A stretch of DNA of 64,000 nucleotides from Corticium candelabrum (GCF_963422355.1 NC_085094.1:7743770-7807769), one strand, 5' to 3'; numbered from the stretch's first letter, positions 1 to 10,165 are shown. Numbers and translations are program-made. The notes: a model not told the origin generated them from the sequence alone.

Positions 1-613
1 CGAAGAAAGGTCCTGCAAATCTATATGTATCCTTTCCCGCGGTCGAGTAGGCCATGCCCAAGAATGTAATGAAGCTACTCTTGGTGCCTGGCGATTCAAT
101 TGACAACCAGCACAATCTCTGACAACCTGCTCAATCTGCCTGTCTATTCCTGGCCACCGCACATATAGCCTAGCCAAACCCTTCATGCGTACGATACCAA
201 GACGACTTGTATGTAACTCCTTCTTGATGTCTGGGTGTAATGATGCTGGAATCACCAAGCGGACACCTCTGAACAAGCAGCCATTATCTACTGTAAGTTC
301 TTCCTTGTTGACAAGAAAGGGGCGCAGCTTATCATCAATTGATTTAGGCCATCTTCTCTGGGGATAACGCAGAACCTTGCTCAAAACAGGATTACTTGCA
401 GTCTCTTCCTTCAGCCTTGCTGCTGTGACAGGTAGCTTGTTCATCTTTTTGACATTGATGATATAAGCAGCAGCAGCTTCAATCATTTCCTCTTTCCCTT
501 TTACACTGGGCAGAAGTAAGCGTGACAGTCCATCAGCGTTGCCATGCTGAGCTGTGGGCTTGAATTGTATGTCGTAATTGTGGGCACTTAGAGTGAAAGC
601 CCATCTTTGCATC
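1..613 (-). pseudogene. Gypsy-1 copy A RNase H-integrase linker and integrase zinc finger
   Basis: Minus-strand sequence matching copy B 12561-11950 and copy C 18775-18170. It carries the tail of RNase H (MQRWALTLSAYHYDIQFKP-like), a linker, and the HHCC integrase zinc finger (H-LG-VRMKGLARLYVRWPG then C-GCQ). The integrase catalytic core would begin outside the window. Internal stops are present, and the rest is cut by the window edge. Confidence 0.75.
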
Positions 614-648
614 CTCGCTGCAGCTAATACAGGGACTCCTGTCTTAGG

Positions 649-951
649 TCATAACATGGTTGTTAGCGCCTTGTGGTCGGTTACCAAAAGAAATTTCCCT
701 CCATAAAGATATTTGTAAAATGTCTTGACACCAAGTATAATTCCAAACGCTTCCTTCTCAATTTGGGCGTAGTTTTCTTCGGTCTTGGTCAATGACCGGG
801 AAGCGTAAGCAATAGGTCTCTCTAGGCCATCAGACATGAGCTGTGCAACCAAAGTGTCAATTCCATGCCTTGAGGCATCACACGCTAATTTCAGTGGTAA
901 AGTAACATCATAATGAGTGAAAACATCGGCTGATGCAAGCCTGTTTTTCAA
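649..951 (-). pseudogene. Gypsy-1 copy A RNase H
   Basis: 100 codons of Ty3-type RNase H: LACDAS (first acidic residue), ERPIAYASRSL, NYAQIEKEA and VTDHKALTTML. The upstream linker (LVNYYGRFIPNLA-type) at about 1095-950 is in frame but interrupted by a stop near 980. A TGA directly after TTML ends the ORF, shared with copies B and C. Confidence 0.85.
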
Positions 952-1119
952 TCTGTCAAACGCTTGGGCTTGGTCGCCAGACTACTTCCATTGACAATTC
1001 TTTCTCAATAACATATTTAGAGGACGAGCTACGTTTGCTAGGTTAGGTATGAATCTGCCATAATAGTTGACAAGGCCCAGAAATGACGGTAAGTCCTGCA
1101 CATTCTTTGGCGTATGGGC

Positions 1120-1836
1120 TTATAGCACTGATGCTACTTTACTGTCGGTTGTCTCCAGTCCAGCAACGCTAATCCTTTGCCCCAAATAATCAACTTCTGA
1201 CATCATGAATGAGCATCTTTCCTTCTTCAATCGTAACCCATGGCTCATGAGCCTGTCCAAGACTTTCTCAAGCATTTCATTGTGCTCTTTTACACTAGAC
1301 CCACTAATCAGAGTATCGTCAAGGTAGCATGCAACGCCTGCAATTCCTTGTAGCAGCTTGTCCATTATCTCTTGAAATATAGCGGTAGCTGATGGAATAC
1401 CAAAGGGTAAACGAGTATATTGAAATAGACCCCGGTGTGTATTGACAGTTACAAATTTCCGAGACTCCTCGTCCAAGAGAACTTGTTGATACGCATGTGC
1501 TAGGTCTAGTTTAGAAAACATCACATCTCCTAATAATGTTGCAAACAAATCTTCTGGATTTGGCAAGGGATGTACATCAACCTTCAGAGATGGGTTCACT
1601 GTAACTTTGTAGTCACCACACAGACGAATACAACCGTCTGGTTTAGGAACCGCAACTAACGGTGCAGCCCATTTACAGCGGCCGATACGTTCAATGATAC
1701 CAAGTCGAGTCAACTTTTCAAGCTCTTTATCAATGACCGTCTTCAATGCAAAAGGTACTTGCCGTGATTTGAAAATCCTTGGTGTAGCTCCCTCCTCCAA
1801 GGTTAAATGTGCTTTGTACTCCTTGGGTGTCCCCAA
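1120..1836 (-). pseudogene. Gypsy-1 copy A reverse transcriptase
   Basis: 238 codons covering the RT fingers and palm: the KLDLAHAYQQ block with the first catalytic Asp, LPFGIPSATAIFQ, and the catalytic YLDD box. The thumb region DYLGQ follows. The ORF stops at a TAA just before the AHTPKNVQDL linker; copies B and C have the same stop, so it predates the segmental duplication. In copy B this whole RT is deleted; in copy C a Glu-to-stop change lies upstream near 19887. Confidence 0.9.
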
Positions 1837-1875
1837 TTCATCTCTGAAAACTTCAGCATACTTCTCTAGGAAAAT

Positions 1876-2514
1876 CTACAATAAACTTCTCTTTTGCATG
1901 CGCTTGATTCCAGGCCAATCAATTCGGATTACATCTAAACAATTATGGCCAAATAGGGGCGTTTCCTTCCCGGGAACCACAACAAGCGGAACGTGAGCGG
2001 TCTGGCCATTGCAACGGAGTGCTAGTATGGCTTCACCCATGACTCTAATACGCTCTCCCGTATAAGTAGAGAGATGCTGCTTTGAAGGCTCCAATTTCAC
2101 GTGAGGGAGACGCTCTTTCCAGATGGTCACAGAGATAAGAGATACGACAGCGCCTGTATCTGTTTCCATTTCAATGTCCACACCTGCAGTTTTAGCTGAC
2201 ATCATTAGTGATCCATCTCTACCACCACGGCGAATTCTTAAAAGCTGAAGATCTTCCTTCTCGGTATCAATGTGGACGTTACTGGATTCCACGTACTTGG
2301 TCACGTTTGGCTTTCGTGGTGCGCGACAAGCTGGACTAATATGCCCTCTTTTGTGGCATTTGTGGCATGAGACGTCCTTCCACTTGCAATCTTGTGAAAG
2401 ATGACCACGCTTAGTGCAGCGGTAACATGGGTCTCTCTTGCCTGCACTGCCACCTGCATTACGTTCGCCGTTCATTCCATTGCGGGTGGACTTGCTTCCA
2501 CTTCCGCATTCCAA
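1876..2514 (-). pseudogene. Gypsy-1 copy A nucleocapsid knuckles and aspartic protease
   Basis: 212 codons. Two CCHC zinc knuckles (CYRCTKRGHLSQDC and CHKCHKRGHISPAC, residues about 30-58) are followed by a retropepsin domain with active-site motif DTGA in a VDIEMETDTGAVVSLIS context. A domain with a PLFGHNCLDVI-like end leads toward the RT. The ORF ends at a stop near 1876, before RT begins. This is the usual order in Ty3/Gypsy polyproteins; the break suggests decay, although programmed frameshifting cannot be excluded from one copy. Confidence 0.85.
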
Positions 2515-2520
2515 AACGTG

Positions 2521-3120
2521 TTAGTTGTTTCGCCCCATCGTGAGTTTCCCCACCCCTATTGGCGAGTCAGTCAAAACATCGCGCATCTGGGTAGATTGGC
2601 GCGCCGCCTCTTCCATACTGTGGGCGATGGCACTTGCTCTTGTCAACGTGAGTTGATCTTCCGTGAGAAGCTTCTTCTGACTGTTGCTGCCACGTAGACC
2701 GCAAACGAAGCGGTCGCGCAGCGCGTCAACTAAAAAGGCGCCCAATTCACAGTGTGGTGACAACTTCTGTAACGCCGCCAAAAACTCTACAACGCTCTCT
2801 CCCTCACGCTGACTGCGATGATAAAACTTAAAGCGCTTCGCGATGACAAGCGGATGTGGCGAAAAGTGTGCTTTTAGGGTAGCAAGAACATCCTCCAATT
2901 CAAGTGTCGCGGGAACTTGCGGATGCACCAGTGTACGGAGTAATTCGCACGTCGAGCTGCCCATGAGAGATAGAAAAATTGCGGATCGCCGCTCCTTCTC
3001 ATTGGCCTTGACGCCACTAGCAAGAAAGAATACTGATAGTTGTTCAGACCATGACTGCCACGTCGTAACTGTAGGATCAAACGGCTCCAAGTATCCAAGT
3101 GTAGGAACTGCATTCGCCAT
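2521..3120 (-). pseudogene. Gypsy-1 copy A gag (capsid region)
   Basis: Open for 199 codons, beginning MANAVPTLGYLEPFD and containing the retrotransposon-gag pattern (F-x-SW-x-E-x-L, then a helical stretch ending around ALRDRFVCGL). This is the capsid-like part of gag. A stop separates it from the zinc-knuckle ORF at 2514. The start codon lies only 13 nt inside the LTR boundary, overlapping the presumed primer-binding site. Copies B and C carry a one-base deletion in an A run (near 14218 and 21138) that breaks this frame; copy A does not. The reading frame is intact, but the element as a whole is dead. Confidence 0.8.
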
Positions 3121-3133
3121 CCTCGTCGCCAGT

Positions 3134-3281
3134 TGTTATTTTGAGAAAAACTCGTACACAAAAGTTAGGGTGATACTCAGATCTGTTACAAGCTAGCAAC
3201 TAATGTAGTAAACAAAACAGTGTGATACTTGCTACTTAACTATATTACCATAAAGCACAGACGTCCCGTATACAGACACTA
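3134..3281 (-). repeat. 5' LTR of Gypsy-1 copy A
   Basis: About 148 bp, aligned with 14376-14523 and 21296-21443 (other 5' LTRs) and with 10813-10962 and 17030-17179 (3' LTRs). It starts TGTTA on the plus strand. The far end runs into a (CTAT)n microsatellite, which hides any target duplication. A primer-binding-site-like TGGCGACGAGG follows at 3131-3121. Confidence 0.85.
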
Positions 3282-3479
3282 CTCTATCTATCTATATCTA
3301 TACACTATCCACCTATACGTATCTATGTAAAACTTATCAAACCTTGGCCATAATTATTGTCTAGAAAGCAACACGTACCAATATTGGTCGCAAGCCAGGG
3401 CCCTAGTGAGCCACGCACTGTTGTGCATTTTATGTTGCCATACATAAATTATTCATGCTGATCTGATGTGTGTCTGTAG

Positions 3480-3725
3480 GTGGGATGTGGGGCACTGTCT
3501 GCGACAACGGTTGGGATCTTGTGGATGCTAGGGTGGTGTGTCGTCAGCTCGGATTTTCTGACGCAATCCTCAGTTTAACAGGAAGCTCTTTTGGAGAAGG
3601 AAACGGCAGCATATGGATGGACAATGTTGAGTGTTCAGGAGTTGAACCCAGGCTTGAATACTGCTTTTCCTCAGGATGGGGAGACAATAGTTGCGACCAT
3701 ACGGAAGAGTCAGGAGTTATTTGCA
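3480..3725 (+). CDS. SRCR exon A1 (body of A-type SRCR domain)
   Basis: 246 nt, phase 1 at both ends, acceptor CTGTAG at 3474-3479 and donor GTAAG at 3726. It encodes 82 residues of a scavenger-receptor cysteine-rich domain: [32 protein letters not shown] and a GVIC end, giving the six cysteines of the group A SRCR pattern. The usual DC before the FSGWG block is YC here. The first strand of the domain (exon C type) lies beyond the window start. It is nearly identical to 14722-14967 and 21642-21887. Confidence 0.9.
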
Positions 3726-4420
3726 GTAAGATGCCACAAAGACGTGCCTGTCTGTGTCTGTCTGTCTGGTTAACTATTTGGTTCTTTCCAATAAATGTGT
3801 AGGAACTATGGCCAATGACCCTTTGTCTAACGGTATGACGTCTGATGCAGTGGTGTAGCGTAAGTGTGAGAGTCTGGCGGTAATAGGACAAGCTCTAGTC
3901 CAAACCCTTTCATATACATTGCATACCTCTAGTTTGTAATTATCAACGCTATCACAGCTCATCATACCCATAGGCAAACATCCGCTCATGAACGTCAGCG
4001 GTTTGTGATTGGCTGTTCCTTCATTAACTCTGAGCGCGTCTGCGCTAGGGTCACAGTAATACCGCTGTGGACCAACGACCGGACAATGAAGTGTGTTAAT
4101 TAGCGTGCCAGATGTCGACAATCACACCTGCGAGTCAATGTGTACGTCCAGCCCCTTTCCTACGCTCTTCATGTAACCAATAAGTACTGAGTAGTACCAT
4201 GCTCATACGGTCTTTAGTTGCCCTTTTATCGTACAAGCGGCAACACGACGATTTCAAAGCAATCGCGCCAGACCCTATTTTTGCGGAAGTATGACGCGGG
4301 AAATGGGTCTGGCTACGCGAGGCTATGCACCCCATAGATACGGCTCTGCACCAGCACATCAAGGCACATCCTTGCCATAGGACATCGATGCTTTTACACT
4401 GACTTTGTTCCTGTTTGCAG
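3726..4420 (+). other. Intron between A1 and B1
   Basis: 695 bp with no coding signal on either strand that I can support. Close paralogues are 14968-15653 and 21888-22345. In unit 2 about 490 bp of the equivalent intron is replaced by Gypsy-2. Confidence 0.7.
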
Positions 4421-4480
4421 CTGCTGTGCGTCTGCGAGATGGAACGACAGCAGAAAACGGGCGAGTTGAAGTCTACAGCA
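4421..4480 (+). CDS. SRCR exon B1a
   Basis: 60 nt between CTGTTTGCAG and GTAAG, phase 1-1. It encodes [19 protein letters not shown], the first beta strands of a B-type SRCR domain. It is too short for an ORF caller but conserved at 9415-9474 and 15654-15713. Confidence 0.85.
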
Positions 4481-4618
4481 GTAAGTTAGATACTCAAACA
4501 GACGACAGACTTGCATACAACATTGACAGCATCGAAAGCGATGCTCACGCCTCACAACATCAGAATAAATGACACGAGTTGCAATGTTTCAAGCATGCCT
4601 GTCGCCTTAATCCTGTAG

Positions 4619-4803
4619 ATGGATTGTGGGGTACCGTCTGTGACGACAAATGGGACAGGCTCGATGCAGCAGTCGTGTGTCGCCAGCTCGGCTTTGCTAC
4701 AGCAGTGATGGCAGTCTCGAACGGCCGATATGGTTCGGTCAACGACGACGTTCCGATTTGGATGGACGACGTCGCCTGTAAAGGACACGAAGACACAATA
4801 CAG
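4619..4803 (+). CDS. SRCR exon B1b
   Basis: 185 nt, phase 1 to 0. It encodes [41 protein letters not shown]: the central SRCR strands with conserved cysteines. The acceptor is CCTGTAG; the donor is GTTAAC, a weaker +3/+4 context that in copies B2 and B3 reads GTTAAA. Confidence 0.87.
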
Positions 4804-4874
4804 GTTAACTGACCAACAAGAAAGAAAGGAGTTTGATTGTATGTATATTTAAACAACTTGTTTGGCTGTCACAG

Positions 4875-4941
4875 GATTGCACCCACGTGACAGCAAGTGA
4901 TGCAAACTGTGCACACAGTCAAGACGCTGGAGTCGTTTGCT
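4875..4941 (+). CDS. SRCR exon B1c
   Basis: 67 nt, phase 0 to 1, acceptor GTCACAG, donor GTAGGT. It encodes DCTHVTASDANCAHSQDAGV then VC, the last disulfide-forming part of the domain. Unlike units 2 and 3, no 27-nt linker exon follows; only 63 bp separate it from exon C1. Confidence 0.85.
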
Positions 4942-5004
4942 GTAGGTTTGAGTGACACTTTGCACGTTCGCTGTAGAGTAAATCTCTGAAATGTGTTCTT
5001 GCAG

Positions 5005-5064
5005 TGACGGTCAGACTGCGAGGAGGAACGTTTGAGAACGCCGGACGCGTGGAAGTTTTTCACG
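5005..5064 (+). CDS. SRCR exon C1 (first strand of next A-type domain)
   Basis: 60 nt, phase 1-1, acceptor TTCTTGCAG, donor GTGAG. It encodes VTVRLRGGTFENAGRVEVFH and completes its SRCR domain with exon A2 at 5965. Copies at 10106-10165 and 16342-16401 read GGTVENAG. Confidence 0.85.
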
Positions 5065-5964
5065 GTGAGACATTCTGTCCGCGTTTCCTTGTCTCTTCTC
5101 TCTTCTCTCTCCTCGGTTGCGTCTCTCGAAGTGCAAACTTTATAAGACGAGCCGCTAGGGTCATACAGACTTTTGTATTAAAGCAGAATCCCTTGCAAGA
5201 CCAGCCTGTAGCTGAAAGGGCTCCTACTGAATATATTCTATTCATATCTACGTATTGAACAGGCTTTATTAACCATTTGAAAATAGGTCAACAACAAGAA
5301 CAACAACAGAATGTTATCCATCTCATCTTATCTTAGCAGCATCACCGGGATCATCTCACCAAAGAAGTGGAGAGAAGGTGGCAAGTATAATTAGAAGTCA
5401 CAGTTACAAATCCATCTACACAAATACTACAAGAAAAAGGAAAACGACTACTTTGATATTTCATATATTCTTATACATCATGATATACAACGTAAATCCA
5501 TAACAATGCAACTATAATTGTCAATAGAACTGGAAGTGTCTTTGCAGAATTAGAAATCTTCTGTAAGACCTATGATCCAGTCAATGACTCTTACTACATA
5601 AACTATTAAGAGACAAAAAGCTACACCCCTAGTGGGTTCCTACAAACTGTCTATATCTATATACTATGTATCTATATCTATACACTATCTAGCTACATCT
5701 ATATGCTATCTATCTATATCTATATACTATCAATCTTTATCTATATACTATCTATCCATATCTATATACTATCTATCTATATCTGTACATTATCTACTTA
5801 TATTTATCTATGTAATACTTACCACACCTTGTCCATAATTATTGTCTAGAAGTTAACGCGTACCAATATTGAGCGCAAGCCAGGGCCTTATTGAGCAACG
5901 CACTGTTGTGCTTTTACTGTTGCTATACATAAAATATTCATGTTGATCTGATGTGTGTCTGTAG
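5065..5964 (+). repeat. Intron C1-A2 with (CTAT/TATATC) microsatellite; empty site of Gypsy-1
   Basis: The flanks match those around Gypsy-1 copies B and C: the ACACCCCTAGTGGGTTCCTA stretch before, and a CTATCTA-rich run plus the GTTGTGC...CATACATAAA block after. No element lies between. The microsatellite spans about 5648-5812. This is the uninterrupted paralogue of the insertion site. Confidence 0.75.
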
Positions 5965-6210
5965 CTGGGATGTGGGGCACTGTCTGCGACGACGGTTGGG
6001 ATCTTTCGGATGCTAGGGTGGTGTGTCGTCAGCTCGGGTTTCCTGACGCAACCCTCAGTTCAACGGGAAGCTCTTTTGGAGAAGGAAACGGCAGCATATG
6101 GATGGACGATGTTGAGTGTTCAGGAGATGAAGCCAGGCTTGAAGACTGCACTTTCTCAGGATGGGGAGTCAATAATTGCGATCATACGAAAGATTCAGGA
6201 GTTATTTGCA
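5965..6210 (+). CDS. SRCR exon A2
   Basis: 246 nt, phase 1-1, acceptor GTCTGTAG, donor GTAAG. 82 residues of SRCR domain; the most divergent A copy: CDDGWDLSDARVVC, FPDATLSSTG, ECSGDEARLEDC. It keeps the canonical LEDC where A1, A3 and A4 have LEYC. Being unlike the other three, it may represent the ancestral state. Confidence 0.9.
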
Positions 6211-6260
6211 GTAAGATGCCACCAACACCTGCCTGTGGTCTGTCTGTCTGTCTTGTTAAC

Positions 6261-6389
6261 TGTGGTATCTAGACTCGTGTATTAGCACTCTAACTCAACA
6301 ACACAACGAAGCTGCCAAACAAACTTAGTCTCTCGCACTGCGTCGGCGCCCCCGAGACGTCTCCCCCAAAACAACCCTAAACTACTACA
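6261..6389 (-). repeat. 3' LTR of Gypsy-2 with adjacent polypurine tract
   Basis: Inferred by TG...CA ends: plus strand TGTGGTATC to ACTACTACA. It is bordered inward by TCTCTTTCCTC (6390-6400), the complement of a polypurine tract. The outer end meets the SRCR intron right after GTTAAC. No partner LTR exists in the window, so the boundaries are approximate. Confidence 0.6.
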
Positions 6390-6620
6390 TCTCTTTCCTC
6401 TACATTTTCTAAGTTCCCACATTATTACACTACAGATCCAGTTTCTCTGGAGGTCTCGCAATCCGTGCGGAACGCCTGAGAACAGGCGGAACGTCGGCAG
6501 CTCTCGTTTCCAATTGCTGATCAACATCTGTCTCTGCTTGTTCTGTTTGCTGATGTTTGGTGACATCCGCAGCGTTCGTTGCTGTTGACAATCTTGTGCT
6601 CTCTTCTCCTTGCTGGTGGT

Positions 6621-7493
6621 CTACCCAATTTTGAGACTGTACTCTATCATTGCTTGTCCCCCTGGACTTTTAGTCCCGGTCGTTCTCTGTCGAACGTGAT
6701 CCATGTGTCGCTTGACTGACCGTCCGTCCTCTAATCTCACTCTGAACGATAAGAGTCCCGTTTGACTCTCAACTATGCCTGCTAACCAATCCTGGCCCTT
6801 GCCAAAGTTATGCACAGACACTGTTTGCTCCGTCTGCAGATTGCGGTAACTGCAAGATTTGTCATGATCCTTCCTTTGTTGCTCTTGTGCTTCCCTTGTC
6901 TTTCTCGCCAGATGCGGATGTAGTAAGTCCAGGCAGCTTCTTGGTCTCCGTCCCATCAGAATCACAGCTGGCGCTTCCCCTGGGGTCGCGTGTGATCTGA
7001 TTCTGTACCGAAATAGAAATTCATCCAGCTTCGATTCCAGTGTTCACTGTTTGTTTTTCATTCGCTTCATGGCTGCCTTGAAGGTTTGAACAGCCCCTCA
7101 GCCAGCCCATTAGAGGACGGGTGGTAGGGTGCAGTTGTAATATGCACAATTCCCTTGCTCTTCATAAAGTTTCAAATTCTTGACTCGTAACGGCAGAGCC
7201 ATTATCACTGAACATGATTTCAGGTAGTCCGTGGGTCGCAAAAATACACTGTAGCACCCGAATGGTAGGTCCAGTTGCGAGGAAACTCAGTGGTTTTACT
7301 TCCAAACATTTAGAGTACGCATCTGACAGTATAAGGAACCACAGCCCCAAGAATCGCTCAGCAGATTCGATATGAAATCTCGACCACGCACGTACTGGCT
7401 GTGCCCAAGGGTGAAGAGGCGCTTTGGTGGTGATCGCTGATGCTCTTGGCATGTACCGCAAGATTTTGCTATCTTCTCTATATCAGCATCCAA
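6621..7493 (-). pseudogene. Gypsy-2 integrase (broken)
   Basis: Two overlapping ORFs at 7493-7162 give part of the zinc finger (SCGTC) and the catalytic core (LILSDAYSKCLEV, then SDNGSAVTSQEFE), and 6965-6621 gives the C-terminal region (KGQDWLAGIVESQTG, RHMDHVRQR). The core between 7162 and 6965 is frameshifted. This is the order expected for Ty3/Gypsy integrase. Not functional as it stands. Confidence 0.8.
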
Positions 7494-7659
7494 TCCCGGC
7501 CATCAAATGTAACTTCTTGCTAGGATTTTCATTCTAGATACCACCGGGTGAGCCACATGTAATTCCTCCAACACCATCGGCCACGCCTTCTGAGGTATAA
7601 TGACTCGCGACCCCCACAGTACACAACCACCCAAGACACTTAGCTCGTGAACACGATTC

Positions 7660-9286
7660 CAGTGATATCGGAGCTCGGAGTCTACTTCTCTCGGTCATCC
7701 ACTCAACACATAATGCCTGACAGTTGCCTCTTGTTCATCTCTGCCTGTCAATTGCCAAAGTTGTACAGTTGTTATCGGTCTGGCAGAAGTCATTTGCAAG
7801 ATGTGCAGTGATAGCACCGATTTATTAAGATCCTCTGTCACTTCTGGTTTAACAGACAAAGGTAACCGACTGAGTGCATCGGCTTTGGCATTTGTCGTCC
7901 CTGGTCGATAACGTAGTTTATACTGATACCCAGATCACGTTATTGCCCAACTGTGCATGCGACCTGATGCTATCAACGGCACGCCCTTATTCTCTCCTAA
8001 CAACGAGACCAACGGCTTGTGATCGGTAAGGATTTTAAATGCTCTTCCACTCAAGTATTGGTGAAACTTTTTCACTCCGAACAGCAGTGCGAGTGCTTCG
8101 CGGTCTATCTGCGCATATCTCCTTTTGAAAACACGGCTCCTACCCCGTACGGTGGGGCATCACAGATTAAGATGACTTCCTTCCTTGGGTCAAAATGTAT
8201 CATCACTTGACTAGACTGGACAGCCTCCTTTGCTTGTCTGAACGCTTCCTTATGCTACTCTTTCCACTGCCAACGCACGTTCTGGCGCAAAAGCTGTTAC
8301 AGTGGAGCCATCCTAGAAGCCAGCTTCGCTAAAAACCGGCCATAGTAATTAATCATACCCGACAAGGATCGCAATTCCGTAAACGTTTTGGGTTCGGATG
8401 CAGCTTGAATAGCCATCACTTTCTTTTTGTCTGGTGCTAGCCCCTTGCCGTTGATAGTATGGCCTAAGTAACTGATTTCTGTTTGCAAAAACGCGCATTA
8501 TCCAGCTTTAGTCGCAATCCCGAGTTGGCTAGCCGTAGTAGTACCATTTCTAGGTTCTGCAAATGTTCCTCCAGACAACGTCCTGTCATTAAAATATTGT
8601 CTAAATAGACTACTGTTATGGAAATATCCTGAAGGAGAGTGTCCATTACCCTTTGAAAAATGGCTGGACCCGAGACAACCCCAAAAGGTAGGCGTTTGTA
8701 CTTGAACAAGCCCAAGTGAGTATTTATGATTACCTACTTCTGCGACGTCTCATCAAGTGCCACCTGCTGATAAGTTTGGCTCAGATCTAACTTGGTGAGC
8801 AGCCGACCTCCAGCTAAAGAGTCGGATATATCATTAATCTTTGGCAATTGGTATTTCTGACAAGGGGCAGCCTGGTTAATCGTCAACCTAAAGTCACCGC
8901 ATATCCTGATTGAACGGTCCCGTTTTAGAACCGGTACTACTGCAGCAGCCCAATGAGAGAATCGAACGGCTTCTATAATTTCGTCTTCTTCCAACCGCCT
9001 CAACTCCTGTTCGAATAGCTCTTTGCACGCATATGGTACAGGTCTAGGCTTGAAAAACAGAGGTGTAGTATCTGATCTCACTGCTATCGATGCTTTTGCT
9101 CCCTCCAGTAGTCCCATCTCCTCCTTGAATACTTTCTGCTATTTGGTAATGAGGTCGTTATGTTGAATCCTTCTTTCCTCGTGTGATGTTCTACCAGTGA
9201 TATGGAGGTGGAATATCTCTTCCCATTTCAGTTTTAGGGTCTACATTCAGTTTCTACCGAACAAATTTGGACCCTTGCCTTTGACA
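7660..9286 (-). pseudogene. Gypsy-2 RT-RNase H (broken)
   Basis: 9117-8734: RT N-terminal part with KLDLSQTYQQVALDE. 8715-8464: LPFGVVSGPAIFQ and box YLDNILMTG, where the second catalytic Asp of YLDD is replaced by Asn. 8488-8297: SYLGHTINGKGLAPD and MINYYGRFLAKL thumb/connection. RNase H remnants continue to about 7700 with stops. The stretch 9287-9120 still codes for a VKGKGPNLFGRN-like protease-RT linker, which fixes the truncation point. Confidence 0.82.
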
Positions 9287-9414
9287 ATGATGCGGGAAAT
9301 GGGTCTTGCTACGTGAGACAATGCACCCATATATAGGGCTCTGCACAGCACTTAAAGGCACATCCTTGCCATAAGACATCGATGCTTTTACACTGACTTT
9401 GTTCCTGTTTGCAG

Positions 9415-9474
9415 CTGCTGTGCGTCTGCGAGATGGAGCGACAGCAGAAAACGGGCGAGTTGAAGTCTACGTCA
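9415..9474 (+). CDS. SRCR exon B2a
   Basis: 60 nt, phase 1-1, acceptor CTGTTTGCAG, donor [25 protein letters not shown]; first strands of the second B-type domain. Paralogue of 4421-4480. Confidence 0.85.
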
Positions 9475-9612
9475 GTAAGTTAGATACTCAAACAGACGAC
9501 AGACTTGCATAAAACATTGTCAGCATTGAAAGCAATGCTCACGCCTCACAACATCAGAATCAATGACATGAGTCGCAAGGTTTCAAACATGCCTGTCGCC
9601 TTCTTTCTGTAG

Positions 9613-9797
9613 GTGGATTGTGGGGCACCGTCTGTGACGACGAATGGGACATGCTGGATGCAGCAGTCGTGTGTCGCCAGCTCGGCTTCGGTACAGCAGT
9701 GATGGCAGTCTCGAACGGTCGATATGGTTCGGTCAACGACGACGTTCTGATTTGGATGGACGACGTCGCCTGTAACGGACACGAAGACACAATACAG
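9613..9797 (+). CDS. SRCR exon B2b
   Basis: 185 nt, phase 1-0. [47 protein letters not shown]. Acceptor TTCTGTAG; donor GTTAAA. Confidence 0.87.
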
Positions 9798-9872
9798 GTT
9801 AAATGAACAACAAGAAAGAAAGAAGTTTGATTGTATGAATATTTAATTAAACAACTTGTTTGGCTGTCACAG

Positions 9873-9939
9873 GAGTGCACACACTTGACAGCAAGTGATG
9901 CAAACTGTGCACACAGTGAAGACGCTGGAGTCGTTTGCT
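9873..9939 (+). CDS. SRCR exon B2c
   Basis: 67 nt, phase 0-1. ECTHLTASDANCAHSEDAGV then VC. Acceptor GTCACAG, donor GTAGGT. Confidence 0.84.
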
Positions 9940-10005
9940 GTAGGTTTGAGTTTGTCTGCATCATCCAGTAGCTTTATATTGCAGTATGTGCGTTGTCTCT
10001 TCTAG

Positions 10006-10032
10006 ATCCTTCGACAAACGTGACCTTCAACG
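10006..10032 (+). CDS. 27-nt linker micro-exon, unit 2
   Basis: Acceptor CTCTTCTAG, donor GTATG, phase 1-1, encoding about YPSTNVTFN with an N-glycosylation sequon (NVT). An identical arrangement occurs at 16242-16268. Absent from unit 1. Joins the B domain to the next A domain. Confidence 0.65.
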
Positions 10033-10105
10033 GTATGAAAAGTCTATCAGTGCATGCTGGCATGCACGTTCGCTGTAAGTAAATCTCTGAAATGTGTCCT
10101 TGCAG

Positions 10106-10165
10106 TGACAGTCAGATTGCGAGGAGGAACGGTTGAGAACGCCGGACGCGTGGAAGTTTTCCACG
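10106..10165 (+). CDS. SRCR exon C2
   Basis: 60 nt, phase 1-1. VTVRLRGGTVENAGRVEVFH. Completes its domain with A3 at 14722, across an intron that carries Gypsy-1 copy B. Confidence 0.85.

Larger units (their letters stand above)
1..3281 (-). mobile_element. Gypsy-1 copy A, Ty3/Gypsy LTR retrotransposon, cut by window start
   Basis: Antisense to the SRCR gene and lying in the intron before exon 3480. Read on the minus strand the order is 5' LTR (3281-3134), primer-binding site, gag, CCHC knuckles and protease, reverse transcriptase, RNase H, start of integrase; the 3' end is outside the window. The frame is broken by stops after the RT (near 1120) and after the RNase H (near 650). Copies B and C carry the same two stops, so this element was already defective before it was duplicated. 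It is the copy with the longest unbroken gag. The order protease-RT-RNase H-integrase defines Ty3/Gypsy. Confidence 0.93.
6261..9286 (-). mobile_element. Gypsy-2, 5'-truncated Ty3/Gypsy retrotransposon
   Basis: Runs on the minus strand from a cut point in the protease-RT linker (near 9286) through RT, RNase H and integrase to a 3' LTR (6261-6389). It is only distantly similar to Gypsy-1. There is no gag, protease active site or 5' LTR. Host intron sequence equivalent to about 3797-4290 of unit 1 is missing at its upper end, so the insertion, or a later deletion, removed about 490 bp of intron together with the element's 5' part. Frames are broken in several places and the RT box reads YLDN. 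Confidence 0.88.

Noticed and set aside
1694..1996. Plus-strand ORFs antisense to Gypsy-1 (for example 1694-1996, 2401-2697)
   Set aside because: Shadows of the minus-strand retrotransposon genes, with no independent support.
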